DNA of 64,000 bases from CBDBES01 sp965204465 (GTDB lineage Bacteria > Spirochaetota > Leptospiria > Turneriellales > CBDBES01): assembly GCA_965204465.1 (NCBI GenBank), contig OZ241995.1, positions 310,001 through 374,000 of the forward strand. Direction: 5' to 3'. The position numbers and the translations under genes were made by a program. A model generated the notes under the pieces. The model made no database searches and was not told the DNA's origin. It saw nothing but the letters and a program-made list of their open reading frames with translations. The stretch's first letter is position 1, and each line of letters starts with the position of its first letter. This document shows, piece by piece, positions 50,719 through 59,975 of the stretch.

Positions 50719-52239
50719 TCATACATTTATAAACCTACGCGCATTGATATTCAATAGTATTCCTAGTCCAATAAAGCTAGAGATCATATTTGATCCTCCT
50801 GAACTGATAAATGGTAAGGGTATTCCTGTGACAGGAAAAAAACCTACCGTTATGCCAATATTAATAAAAATATGCAGAAAAAAGATGATCGTAATCCCAC
50901 TAGCCAATAGGGCTCCAAAATTGTCTTTGGACTGTAGAGAAATGATCGTCCCTCGGATAATAATAGCCAATAAAAAGAATAATGCCAAAGATGCTCCTAC
51001 AAATCCTAATTGTTCCCCGATTACTGAGAAAATAAAATCATTATGCCATTCTGGTAGAAAGGGTACATCTCCTCTTGTCATATCGCCCTGGAAAATACCT
51101 TTACCATTGATCTTTCCTGATCCCATTGCGATCAGAGAATGTCTTAGCTGATAGCCAGCCCCTTTTGGGAAATTCTCTGGATTGGCAAAGGAAACGATCC
51201 TAATGACCTGATGCGGTTTAAAGTAAAAGAAATTTTTGAGTAATAAAGATGAGCCTAATCCAATGAATAATATCAAAGACATATTTACGAGTGGTTTGAT
51301 CCATTTTTTGGAAGTCAAGAATAAAAATAAAATACTTAAAAGGTAAACTATGAAAAAAAATATGATCACGTATACCATATTCAATGTATTATTTAAAAAA
51401 TCCCTGAGAAAATTGGGATCCATTTTCATTACTTCTATAGAGGCTTTCTTAAATGCTATGATATTCTCTTTTTGAGTGACTGTTTTTACTGCCCAATTGA
51501 ACAAGCTATCTTTTGATGTAGTTCCTTGGGCCAGTTCTGGCCTTTCTACATATTGCCACACATCAAAGTTGAGAATGCGGACTGCATCCGCTAATTGAAA
51601 CCTGGAATCTCTTAAATAAGTATAAATATCGTCTACCATAATGAATTTATGATATTCTATATACATTGGCAGGAAAAAAATACTAAAACCAATGAAGGCT
51701 AAACTAAATAATAAAAGCAGATTTGCTCCTCCAATAAATAGCATTAAAAATAAAAGAGGTAGAAACATGATCGCATAACCAAGGTCTGGCTGCAGTGCTA
51801 TTAATATCATAGGAATAGCCGTTATAGTAAAGGGCACGATCAGTTCTTGAAAACCAGAGATATTTCTATCTTTTATAGTTAGGTATTTGCTCAGAAAAAA
51901 TACAAAGGCCAATTTTGCCAACTCTGTTGGTTGAAAACCAATATCAAAAAATCTGATCCATGATCTTGCCCCTTTTACCTTGGTACCAATGAAAGGAACA
52001 AGCGTAAGAACCAATAGAATAATGCTGATCAAATAAAAAATAAAAGAATAGGAACCATATATCTGGTAATTTACAAATCTTAAGGTAAACATAACAATTA
52101 GACCCAAGAATAACCATATAATTTTTTTGATGGCCTGTGTTTCTCCAATCCCACCCCCCCCATATAGAACTACAATACCAATGATACTCGCTGATATTGC
52201 AAAAAATACAGAAAGCCAATCAAATTGAGATTTTTTCAT
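50719..52239 (-). CDS. rodA: RodA-type SEDS peptidoglycan glycosyltransferase with long insertion
   Basis: 506 residues against about 370-400 usually. It polymerises lipid II during elongation together with PBP2. SEDS motifs: 'GARSWIRFFDIGFQPTELAK' (about 90-110), 'LQPDLGYAIMFLPL', and 'GAGYQLRHSLIAMGSGKING', 'FLPEWHNDFIFSVIGEQLG', 'GIPLPFISSGGSN'. About 100 extra residues (about 196-290) sit between two membrane helices. The conserved Asp of the 'DPxGxGYQ' motif is replaced: 'NPENFPKGAGYQ' has Phe357 there. Whether it is active with this change is not known. It overlaps mrdA by 4 bp. Confidence 0.88.
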   Translation of the reverse strand: MKKSQFDWLSVFFAISASIIGIVVLYGGGGIGETQAIKKIIWLFLGLIVMFTLRFVNYQIYGSYSFIFYLISIILLVLTLVPFIGTKVKGARSWIRFFDIGFQPTELAKLAFVFFLSKYLTIKDRNISGFQELIVPFTITAIPMILIALQPDLGYAIMFLPLLFLMLFIGGANLLLLFSLAFIGFSIFFLPMYIEYHKFIMVDDIYTYLRDSRFQLADAVRILNFDVWQYVERPELAQGTTSKDSLFNWAVKTVTQKENIIAFKKASIEVMKMDPNFLRDFLNNTLNMVYVIIFFFIVYLLSILFLFLTSKKWIKPLVNMSLILFIGLGSSLLLKNFFYFKPHQVIRIVSFANPENFPKGAGYQLRHSLIAMGSGKINGKGIFQGDMTRGDVPFLPEWHNDFIFSVIGEQLGFVGASLALFFLLAIIIRGTIISLQSKDNFGALLASGITIIFFLHIFINIGITVGFFPVTGIPLPFISSGGSNMISSFIGLGILLNINARRFINV

Positions 52240-54095
52240 TTTATTTCTGCTTTATGCTTTTTAGCCCAATAGGAAAAGATACTAGCTGCCACAGGAGCAG
52301 CAGAAGCGGCTCCCGATCCCCCTTTTTCAATGATGGCTCCCACTACGATCGTATTTTTAGAATTTTTATTGTAAGGGCCATAGCCAACAAACCATGCATG
52401 CTGTTCGGTATCAAATCTTTCAGCGGATTTTAATTGCACTGTACCAGTTTTACCTGCAATTTGCATATCTTTGATATATCTAAATGCGTAATATCCTGTT
52501 CCATTAGAAACAACGCTTCTTAATCCTTTTTTAATGATGTTAATATTTTCTTTAGAAATAGGCAATTCATTTAATATTTTCGGCTGGATCACCTCTTTAA
52601 TTGTATCATTTTCGGCATATCGTACTTCTTTTAGTATATGAGGTGTATAGATGACACCATTCGTGACAATGCCAGAATAAAAATTGACCATTCCAATTAA
52701 TGTGGTTTCCACAAAGCCCTGTCCCACACTCAAATTCACAGTATCCCCGTCAAACCAACGTTGTTGTCTGTGTTTTTCCTTCCATATAGGAGAAGGTATA
52801 AATCCCGGAATTTCGAATGGTAGATCAATGCCAGATTTTTCATTTAATCTAAAATAGCGGGCATATTTGATAATTGGATCGGAACCAATTTGATGGCCCA
52901 ATTGATAAAAATATGCATTACAGCTATAGGCTATGGCATTGATCATATCGTTATTTTTATGGGTTTTCCAACAAAAAAAAGTCGTATCAGGGAAACCACG
53001 ATAAGAAGCTTTCAATACAAATTTACCTGGGCAATAGAATTTCTGTTGACTGCTACTTCTTTCTTCTTCCAGACTGGCCAATGCTACCAGTGGTTTAAAG
53101 GTAGAAGCAGGAGGATATTTCGTGGTAATGGCTCGATTCAATTCAGCTCTTGTTTGACGCATTATCTTTAGATGTTCTTTGCGGAGTTTTTTGTTCGTTG
53201 AAATTAGAATATTAGGATCATAATCTGGCTTGCTCAATAGGGTCAATATTTCTCCTGTCATAGGCTTTACCACCAAAACACTACCTGTTTTCTTATGCAT
53301 TGCCTTCCAGGCGACTTTTTGCATTTCTGCATCAATGGTTAAGACTAGATTATTACCAGGATAAAAATTTTTGAATACTTTTTGCTCCTCTACTTTCCCT
53401 CTGGCGGTATGTATCTGTACCATTTCACCATCTTCACCCTTTAAAAGTGAATTATACTGGAGTTCCAGACCATTTTTACCTACCAATTGATAGTTTTTAA
53501 TTCCGTATTTTAGAATATCTTTTTTAAAGGGGGGGCCTATATATCCAGTTATATGTGCAGTTTTACTACCCATGTTATAATACCGTTTTAAATCCTGATC
53601 TACAAAAAAATTTACAAACCTCAAATAATGATCTGCCAAAATAGTATGTTGCTTTGGCGTTAAATTTCGGATCAAAACAATTTTATTGTCTTTTTTGATA
53701 TCCTGTTCCGTAATTTTTTTTTGAAGAGAATTAACTGGTAGCTGTAAAAAATCTTCTAATTCCCTGACTTTTGTTAAAAGATTATCTCTTTTAAAATGAG
53801 ATGGTATCAAAGCCAGATTCAAATTAACCTTATTTGTGATGATAGGATTTGTATGGAATCTATTTTTATAGGATCTATCAAAAACTTCTCCTCTGGGAGC
53901 TATGATAGGCACTACCTTTCTAATTACTCTTTGTGACTTTTCATAATATTTTTCTCCTTCGATCACCTGTATATTGATTATTTTAATCAATATGACAAAG
54001 AAACAAATAAGAATAATAGAAATAAAAAAAATAATTCTTTTCTTTAACTTTCGCCAAAGTCTAACTCTATCCGTATTTTGATTTGCCTTTAACAT
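52236..54095 (-). CDS. mrdA: penicillin-binding protein 2 (elongation transpeptidase)
   Basis: 619 residues. A basic N-terminus and one membrane anchor ('IIFFISIILICFFVILIKII') are followed by a dimerisation domain with 'RGEVFDRSYKNRF' and the transpeptidase: SxxK as 'PASTFKPLVALAS', SxN as 'AYSCNAYFYQ' and KTG as 'IAGKTGTVQ'. The motif 'LSVGQGFVETTLIGMVNFYS' precedes it. It cross-links peptidoglycan on the lateral wall, activated by MreC and paired with RodA. The three catalytic motifs are complete. It lies between mreD (3 bp upstream) and rodA (4-bp overlap). Confidence 0.93.
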   Translation of the reverse strand: MLKANQNTDRVRLWRKLKKRIIFFISIILICFFVILIKIINIQVIEGEKYYEKSQRVIRKVVPIIAPRGEVFDRSYKNRFHTNPIITNKVNLNLALIPSHFKRDNLLTKVRELEDFLQLPVNSLQKKITEQDIKKDNKIVLIRNLTPKQHTILADHYLRFVNFFVDQDLKRYYNMGSKTAHITGYIGPPFKKDILKYGIKNYQLVGKNGLELQYNSLLKGEDGEMVQIHTARGKVEEQKVFKNFYPGNNLVLTIDAEMQKVAWKAMHKKTGSVLVVKPMTGEILTLLSKPDYDPNILISTNKKLRKEHLKIMRQTRAELNRAITTKYPPASTFKPLVALASLEEERSSSQQKFYCPGKFVLKASYRGFPDTTFFCWKTHKNNDMINAIAYSCNAYFYQLGHQIGSDPIIKYARYFRLNEKSGIDLPFEIPGFIPSPIWKEKHRQQRWFDGDTVNLSVGQGFVETTLIGMVNFYSGIVTNGVIYTPHILKEVRYAENDTIKEVIQPKILNELPISKENINIIKKGLRSVVSNGTGYYAFRYIKDMQIAGKTGTVQLKSAERFDTEQHAWFVGYGPYNKNSKNTIVVGAIIEKGGSGAASAAPVAASIFSYWAKKHKAEIK

Positions 54096-54098
54096 TGA

Positions 54099-54629
54099 TC
54101 AGGCATTTGAAGTAGACGTATTTCTAAAAGGTAGAATACTATCGAGTAATTTAAGCCAAAAAACACTCAGAAGAGATGTGTATAAAGACTCTGGTAATAT
54201 GATCGTAAGAATAGAACCTGCTGAAACTGATGTTTGGAAAACTAACAGTATAAGAAAAGTTAGAAATCCTTTTATAAAAGATAAAGAAAACATGATCAGA
54301 AAAATTAGAATTTCTTTAGGATACATTCTAAAGAAAAAGTTATTAAAATAGCCTATCAATGTCTTTGGCAAAGTATGCGTACCTATATAATAATTTAATT
54401 CTTCTGAAGCAGAAAGAGCTACTCCCCCTAAATTAATATCCTGTAATAGTCCACTAAAAAATCCTACCCATAGTCCAGTTAATCTTCCTTTTTTTAAAGA
54501 AACATATACTGTTAAAATGAGTAAAAAATCTGGCTTTATGTGGCCCAACACTAAAAAATCAATGCTCGTTTGTAGAGCATATGAAACAATAATAGCAGCA
54601 GCAATCGCAATTTTTTCGATGATCACCAT
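54099..54629 (-). CDS. mreD: rod-shape determining membrane protein MreD
   Basis: 176 residues with about five membrane helices. The short 'LGHIKPDFLLILTVYVSLKK' and 'LWVGFFSGLLQDINLGGV' segments are the family hallmark: P-D-xL and G-F-xxGLxxD in TM2-TM3. MreD links MreC to the inner membrane parts of the elongasome. Its position between mreC and mrdA confirms identity where sequence alone is weak. Confidence 0.85.
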   Translation of the reverse strand: MVIIEKIAIAAAIIVSYALQTSIDFLVLGHIKPDFLLILTVYVSLKKGRLTGLWVGFFSGLLQDINLGGVALSASEELNYYIGTHTLPKTLIGYFNNFFFRMYPKEILIFLIMFSLSFIKGFLTFLILLVFQTSVSAGSILTIILPESLYTSLLSVFWLKLLDSILPFRNTSTSNA

Positions 54630-54632
54630 GAT

Positions 54633-55559
54633 CTAATCTGTTTCATTTAATTCCTGAAATTCTCTTTCAGAAGAATTTGGTTTTCTCAGTAAAATGATGA
54701 CATACTCCAGACTTTGTAGATCAATAAATGGCTTTATTTTAACCTCTTGAAAATTGCTAGATCGTTCTATTTTCCCGAATAAGCGACCCACTGGGATCCC
54801 TTTTGGAAAAATACCGTGATTTCCAGAAGTAACAACTTCATCATTGGTGTTCAGAGGCGCCGATAAATTAATATATTGCAATAGAGGCATTTTCTGATGA
54901 GGGCTTTGTCCCTTGAGTATGCCCCATTGACCTGATTTTTTAAGCTTCACACCTAGCTGTGAATATTGGTTTGTAATGGGTAATATTCTGGCAGAAGTTT
55001 TATTCACCTGTATTACTTTGCCAATGGCCGCATGCACAATTTTTTTACGATAAATAATTTCTTTTTCAGGATGCTCGTCTTTGCCATTATAATTGACTAA
55101 TTGTCTACCTAATACCGGCATGTATGGTTCAATATTATCCTGAGAACCTTTATCAATAATGAATGTTCTGAGCCAATTATCCGGTTCTTTGCTAATGATT
55201 TCTGCCTGTAGTGTTTTATATTCATAATGGGGTTGTAATTCAAGTAAATTTCTTAATTTTTCGTTTTCATTTTCAAGTTTATTCAGCATCCATTGCATAT
55301 CGATACTCTTCTTAAGCCTTTCCTTTAAAACATCACGTTCATTTTTTAAATTTTGATAGTATATATAACTATTAAAAAATTCAGTGATCTTTTTTTCTGC
55401 GCTATGGAAGGTCAAGGCGAAGACATTTAGACTCTCACTTAATTTACTCAAACCAATACTGAAGAAATTAGACTGCCATATCAAGCAGAAAAGAGAAAAA
55501 GAAATAGTAAATATTAGAGAAAGAGCATCTTTATATCTTGTAATTAAAGTAAAAAACAT
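54633..55559 (-). CDS. mreC: rod-shape determining protein MreC
   Basis: 308 residues. One N-terminal membrane helix ('ALSLIFTISFSLFCLIW') is followed by a coiled coil (about 60-105, 'LKNERDVLKERLKKSIDM') and two beta-barrel subdomains: 'AEIISKEPDNWLRTFIIDKG', 'MPVLGRQLVNYNG', 'GKVIQVNKTSARILPITNQ', 'VTSGNHGIFPKGIPVG'. MreC activates PBP2 and organises the elongasome in the periplasm. It starts 14 bp after mreB. The insertion 'NGKDEHPEKEIIYRKK' in the barrel is longer than in E. coli. Confidence 0.92.
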   Translation of the reverse strand: MFFTLITRYKDALSLIFTISFSLFCLIWQSNFFSIGLSKLSESLNVFALTFHSAEKKITEFFNSYIYYQNLKNERDVLKERLKKSIDMQWMLNKLENENEKLRNLLELQPHYEYKTLQAEIISKEPDNWLRTFIIDKGSQDNIEPYMPVLGRQLVNYNGKDEHPEKEIIYRKKIVHAAIGKVIQVNKTSARILPITNQYSQLGVKLKKSGQWGILKGQSPHQKMPLLQYINLSAPLNTNDEVVTSGNHGIFPKGIPVGRLFGKIERSSNFQEVKIKPFIDLQSLEYVIILLRKPNSSEREFQELNETD

Positions 55560-55572
55560 GAAATTTCATAAT

Positions 55573-56595
55573 TTATTTTATATTACCTTTAATATTTTTT
55601 AGTTCTTCTAAATATTTTCCAGCACCAAGCACTACACAGTTTAAAGGATTTTCTGCTCTAATGACAGGGACCTTTGTCTGCTTCGATAAAAATACATCCA
55701 GTCCTCTTAAAAGGCTTCCTCCACCAGTTAAAACGATTCCTCTTTCTACTATGTCGGCGGATAATTCAGGAGGAGTTTTTTCCAGAGTACTTTTGATGCA
55801 TTCTAATACGGCACTGACCGGTTCCTGGAGTGATTTACCGATCTCTATAGAATTGAGCAATAATGTTTTAGGTAATCCGGTTATAGCATCACGTCCTCTT
55901 AGTTCATAGGTTTCACTTTTTTTCTCAGGAATGGCATTCCCTATAGAAATTTTGATATCTTCTGCTGTTCTCTCTCCAATGATCAAATTATAATTTGAAC
56001 GCATATATTTAATGATAGATTGATCGAATTCATCTCCGCCAATACGTATGGAATCTGAGATGACCATCCCCCCCAGGGAAACAACAGCAATTTCTGTTGT
56101 ACCTCCCCCTATGTCTACTACCATATTCCCTGCTGGTTCATAAATAGGAATATTTGCCCCAATAGCTGCAGCCATTGCCTCTTCTATCAGGAATATCTCT
56201 CTTGCGCCCGCTTGTTCTGCAGATTCTCTTACAGCTCTCTTTTCTACCTCTGTAATTCCAGAGGGTACACCGATTACAATTCTTGGCTTTACCAATGTTT
56301 TTCTCTGGTGGACCTTATTGATAAAGTATCGAATCATTTTTTCTACGGTTTCAAAATCTGCAATCACACCATCCCTCATAGGGCGGATCGCTACGATTTG
56401 ACCGGGGGTTCTGCCCATCATCCTTTTTGCTTCCTGCCCTACAGCAAGAACCTTACCCGTGCTAGCTTCCACAGCAACCACGGAAGGCTCTGATAAAACA
56501 ACACCTTCACCTGAGACAAATACCAATGTATTTGCCGTACCCAAATCAATGCTCATATCGGAAGATATCATTGAATGCAGCCAATTAAAAAACAT
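55573..56595 (-). CDS. mreB: rod-shape determining protein MreB (actin homologue)
   Basis: 340 residues from ATG 56593-56595 ('MFFNWLHSMISSDMSIDLG'); a longer frame to 56715 would read through a palindromic repeat and is not plausible. The actin-fold motifs are complete: 'SIDLGTANTLVFV' (phosphate 1), 'RPMRDGVIADF', 'RIVIGVPSGITEVEKRA', 'MVVDIGGGTTEIAVVSL' (phosphate 2) and 'IVLTGGGSLLRGLD' (adenosine). MreB polymers steer lateral wall synthesis. It is the first gene of mreB-mreC-mreD-mrdA-rodA, read leftward; the promoter must lie between 56596 and about 56700. Confidence 0.96.
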   Translation of the reverse strand: MFFNWLHSMISSDMSIDLGTANTLVFVSGEGVVLSEPSVVAVEASTGKVLAVGQEAKRMMGRTPGQIVAIRPMRDGVIADFETVEKMIRYFINKVHQRKTLVKPRIVIGVPSGITEVEKRAVRESAEQAGAREIFLIEEAMAAAIGANIPIYEPAGNMVVDIGGGTTEIAVVSLGGMVISDSIRIGGDEFDQSIIKYMRSNYNLIIGERTAEDIKISIGNAIPEKKSETYELRGRDAITGLPKTLLLNSIEIGKSLQEPVSAVLECIKSTLEKTPPELSADIVERGIVLTGGGSLLRGLDVFLSKQTKVPVIRAENPLNCVVLGAGKYLEELKNIKGNIK

Positions 56596-56716
56596 TGAAT
56601 TGTCATTAATTGGTCTTAATGTATATTGACAAGAATAATTTGAAATATATTGAATAGAATCTTTGTATACAAAACATGGATGTTTTGCAAGGCTGTCACG
56701 TATGTGTCCGCCCAAG

Positions 56717-56759
56717 CACCTGACTTCCTGTATTGTGTAGCAACACAGGATGCCAAGTG
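56717..56759. repeat. dispersed palindromic repeat, copy B
   Basis: Arm CACCTGACTTCCTGTATTG (56717-56735) and arm CAACACAGGATGCCAAGTG (56741-56759) are reverse complements at 15 of 19 positions around TGTAG. Bases 56730-56759 match copy A (44728-44757) on the other strand at 26 of 30. It separates divergent mreB and the RND gene and is followed by another hairpin (TCTTTCTTTTT/AAAAAGAAAGA, about 56771-56797). Confidence 0.5.
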
Positions 56760-56831
56760 TTTAAGGGAGTACTTCTTTCTTTTTACAAAAAAAAGAAAGA
56801 AAAACATAGTAGTTTAGGAAGGAGTGCAAGT

Positions 56832-59800
56832 TTGTTCCCGAAACCTAATCAGATAAAAAAAACCGCTTTTGATCACCTTATTGAACAATCGCTATTGCAC
56901 CGGGTAAAAGTGCTGATAATAGCGGGGTTGTTGTTACTGGGCGGTTTTGTCATGGTATTTCAGCAGAATATCGATGTATTACCTAATCTTAACAGGCCTG
57001 TAGTTAATGTCATTATTGAAGCCCACGGTTTAGCACCCGAAGAAGTAGAAAAATTGATCAGCCTACCCGTTGAGGCAGCTTTAAGCGGGGCTACTGGTGT
57101 AACAAAAGTGCGTAGCATTTCTAAGCGGGGCGTGGCTCTGGTCACAGCCGAGTTTGATTGGGGTACAGATATTTACCGAAACCGGCAGATTGTTTCTGAG
57201 AAGCTATCTACCATAGAGAACCAGATTCCTAAATCTATTAACGCGAACATAGGGCCTATTAGCTCTATCATGGGTGAAATTCAGCTCATTGGTCTTTACA
57301 GCAAAGATGATCAGATTTCACTAAAAGAGATCCGTACCCTGGCAGACTGGGTTTTACGTAAGAGACTGCAAACCATCAAGGGAGTTTCTAATGTAACGGT
57401 ATTAGGTGGTGAAACTAAAGAATACCAGGTGATTCTTGACCCGGTTAAAATGGCCTGGTATAATATCGATTTTGATTCGGCTTTGAACTATCTCGATGGT
57501 ATCGGCCTCAATTCATCAGGGGGGTTTCTGCAAAAAGACAATAAAGAATTTGTTATTCGCAACATTGGCAAATTATATGGACATGAAGAGTTATCTGATT
57601 CTGTAATTGGCTATTTTGCAGGCATACCCGTTCAAGTAAAGCAGGTAGCCGACGTCAAGATTGGCTACAAACCAAAGCGCGGTGATGCCGGGGTTAATGG
57701 CCACCCTGGAGTCATACTCGGCATTCAAAAGCAACCCGAAGCTTCAACCCTTGAACTCACAAAGGCTATTGATGCTGAGATCAAGACCATGAAAAAGCAA
57801 CTGCCAGAGGGGCTGACCCTGGTCGCAGATCTGTTTAAACAGGCTCACTTCATTGATCGTTCGATAGAGAATATTTTTGAGGCCATTCGTGATGGTTCTA
57901 TTATCGTTATTACAATATTGTTCTTTTTTCTTTGGAACTTGCGCACCACTTTCATTACACTCTTAGCCATACCCTTATCTTTGCTCTTATCGTTGATCAT
58001 CCTTTCCCTTTTTGGATATTCAATTAATACCATGACGTTGGGTGGTTTTGCCATTGCTATTGGACTTTTAGTCGATGATGCTATCGTTGATGTAGAAAAT
58101 ATTTTCCGCCGCCTGAAAAACTTTAAAAATGAAGGTGACAAAACTATTTTAGAAATCATTTACTTTGCCTCATCTGAAATTAGAAACAGTATTGTTCTCG
58201 CTACCCTGGTTGTGCTCATTGTATTCTTCCCTCTGCTTTTTTTACCTGGAGTAGAAGGCCGAATTTTTCGCCCCCTTGCAGTTGCCTTTATTGTTTCGCT
58301 GAGTGCGTCTTTACTGGTGGCCTTGACTATAACCCCTGTGCTTTCGTATTATTTGCTGCCCTCATTTACCTCAAGGCAGACAGGTGAAAGTTTTTTGGTT
58401 CGACGGCTGAAAAAATTGCAAGAACAAAACCTTAAGAGGCTTATTCCCAGACCCATTATACCCATTACTTGTTTCTTATCTCTTTTGGTGGGTAGTATCT
58501 CAATCACACCTTTTCTGGGTGGTGAGCTATTACCAGCTTTTAACGAGGGCACCTTAACTCTTGAAGTGATTTCTCCTGCTGGCATATCTCTGGACGCCTC
58601 TGTAGTCAAGGCAAAGCAAATTGAATCGATATGCCTGAATACAAAGGGTGTGACCCATGTCAGCCGCAGAACCGGTCGCCCAGAGCTGGATGAACATGCC
58701 GAAGGTGTGCATTACAGCGAATTTGATGTCAGCTTAGATATAAACTTGCGCAAAAAGTCAGCTATTGTAAACGAACTACGTGAAAAGGTAGCCACTCTTG
58801 AAGATGTTGCTGTTAACTTTGGTCAACCGATTTCGCATCGTCTGGATCACCTGCTTTCGGGTATAAAGGCCCAAGTCGCTGTTTTTATTTATGGTGATAA
58901 CCTTGAGAAACTGCTTCACTCAGCATACCAGGTAGAGGGCTTGATTAAAAATATAAAAGGGACAACAGATATTCTAACAGAAACTCAATCATATGGACCT
59001 GAACTAAAAATTGCTGCCCTGCCCAATGAAGCCTCTAAGTACGGAATTTCAACAGCACAACTTACCAATACCTTAGACCACGCTCTGCGAGGCGATATTA
59101 TTGGCCAAAAAATCGAAGATGAAAAAATCTTTGACATTCGCATGGTTTTTAATAGCAAAACAAGAGAAAGTATCACTGCCCTTGAACAACTGGTGTTAAA
59201 GCATTTACCCAATGGCTACCCTGTACGGCTGGCCCAAGTGGCAGAAATCTATGAAAGTAAAGGCCCCTATGAAATAAAGCGTGAACAGAACCGCCGCCGT
59301 ATTGCAGTTCAGTTTAATGTAGCTGGTAGCGACCTTGGTTCTGTTGTTAAAGCCACTAAAACCAAGCTTGCAAAAGAGCTAAAGCTACCTGATGAAGGCT
59401 TTTCATACAAATTAGGGGGAAGGCATGAAGCCCAGGAACGGGCAACACTGCTTTTAAGTGGTCTTGGCAGCCTTGGGTTAGTGTTCATTCTTCTGCTTTT
59501 GTTTAATTACTTTCGTTCCTGGTTGCTGTCGTTGCAGATTCTGCTAAATATTCCTTTTGCCTTAATTGGTGCTATTTTACTCATGCATTTGTTTGATGTA
59601 ACTTTGTCGTTGGCCTCGATTGTCGGTCTCATTTCTTTGGCCGGTATTGCTTCACGCAATGGTATTCTGATGATATCACATTACTTGCATCTGCTTAGAG
59701 AAGAGCAATGCGATTTCTCAATCGAAACGATCATTCGTGGCTCACAAGAAAGGTTGATACCTGTTTTAATGACTGCCATAACGGCCATTTTAGCACTTTT

Positions 59801-59975
59801 ACCCATTATTATTACCGGCAGTGAAGCTTCTGGTAAAGAGATATTGTATCCCGTTGCCATCGTAATTAGCGGAGGCCTTCTGAGTGCCACTCTACTCGAT
59901 ATAGTGATCACACCGGTGATCTTTTACCTTATCGGAAAGAAAACCAATGTTTTGAAGAGGTTGGGTTTGGCATGA
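56832..59975 (+). CDS. RND-family efflux permease (CzcA/HME-like)
   Basis: 1047 residues from TTG 56832, chosen because AGGAAGGAG lies 7 bases upstream and the family N-terminus follows; a longer frame from 56733 runs through a palindromic repeat. The twelve-helix RND layout is complete: 'VFQQNIDVLPNLNRPVVNVI', 'APEEVEKLISLPVEAALSG', 'RSISKRGVALVTAEFDWGTD', 'GGFAIAIGLLVDDAIVDVEN' (TM4 with Asp residues), and 'GIASRNGILMISHYLHLL'. It is an inner-membrane proton-driven exporter, closest in outline to heavy-metal (CzcA) pumps. Substrate unproven. Codon and base use look less AT-rich than the neighbours. Its start codon overlaps tolC-like gene at the 3' end by 4 bp. Confidence 0.88.
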   Translation: MFPKPNQIKKTAFDHLIEQSLLHRVKVLIIAGLLLLGGFVMVFQQNIDVLPNLNRPVVNVIIEAHGLAPEEVEKLISLPVEAALSGATGVTKVRSISKRGVALVTAEFDWGTDIYRNRQIVSEKLSTIENQIPKSINANIGPISSIMGEIQLIGLYSKDDQISLKEIRTLADWVLRKRLQTIKGVSNVTVLGGETKEYQVILDPVKMAWYNIDFDSALNYLDGIGLNSSGGFLQKDNKEFVIRNIGKLYGHEELSDSVIGYFAGIPVQVKQVADVKIGYKPKRGDAGVNGHPGVILGIQKQPEASTLELTKAIDAEIKTMKKQLPEGLTLVADLFKQAHFIDRSIENIFEAIRDGSIIVITILFFFLWNLRTTFITLLAIPLSLLLSLIILSLFGYSINTMTLGGFAIAIGLLVDDAIVDVENIFRRLKNFKNEGDKTILEIIYFASSEIRNSIVLATLVVLIVFFPLLFLPGVEGRIFRPLAVAFIVSLSASLLVALTITPVLSYYLLPSFTSRQTGESFLVRRLKKLQEQNLKRLIPRPIIPITCFLSLLVGSISITPFLGGELLPAFNEGTLTLEVISPAGISLDASVVKAKQIESICLNTKGVTHVSRRTGRPELDEHAEGVHYSEFDVSLDINLRKKSAIVNELREKVATLEDVAVNFGQPISHRLDHLLSGIKAQVAVFIYGDNLEKLLHSAYQVEGLIKNIKGTTDILTETQSYGPELKIAALPNEASKYGISTAQLTNTLDHALRGDIIGQKIEDEKIFDIRMVFNSKTRESITALEQLVLKHLPNGYPVRLAQVAEIYESKGPYEIKREQNRRRIAVQFNVAGSDLGSVVKATKTKLAKELKLPDEGFSYKLGGRHEAQERATLLLSGLGSLGLVFILLLLFNYFRSWLLSLQILLNIPFALIGAILLMHLFDVTLSLASIVGLISLAGIASRNGILMISHYLHLLREEQCDFSIETIIRGSQERLIPVLMTAITAILALLPIIITGSEASGKEILYPVAIVISGGLLSATLLDIVITPVIFYLIGKKTNVLKRLGLA

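Noticed and set aside
56596..56715. N-terminal extension of mreB to position 56715
   Set aside because: It would start inside the palindromic repeat and add 40 residues unknown in MreB; the ATG at 56595 gives the normal N-terminus.
56733..56831. N-terminal extension of the RND permease
   Set aside because: It reads through the palindromic repeat and a Lys-rich hairpin; TTG 56832 has a strong ribosome site.
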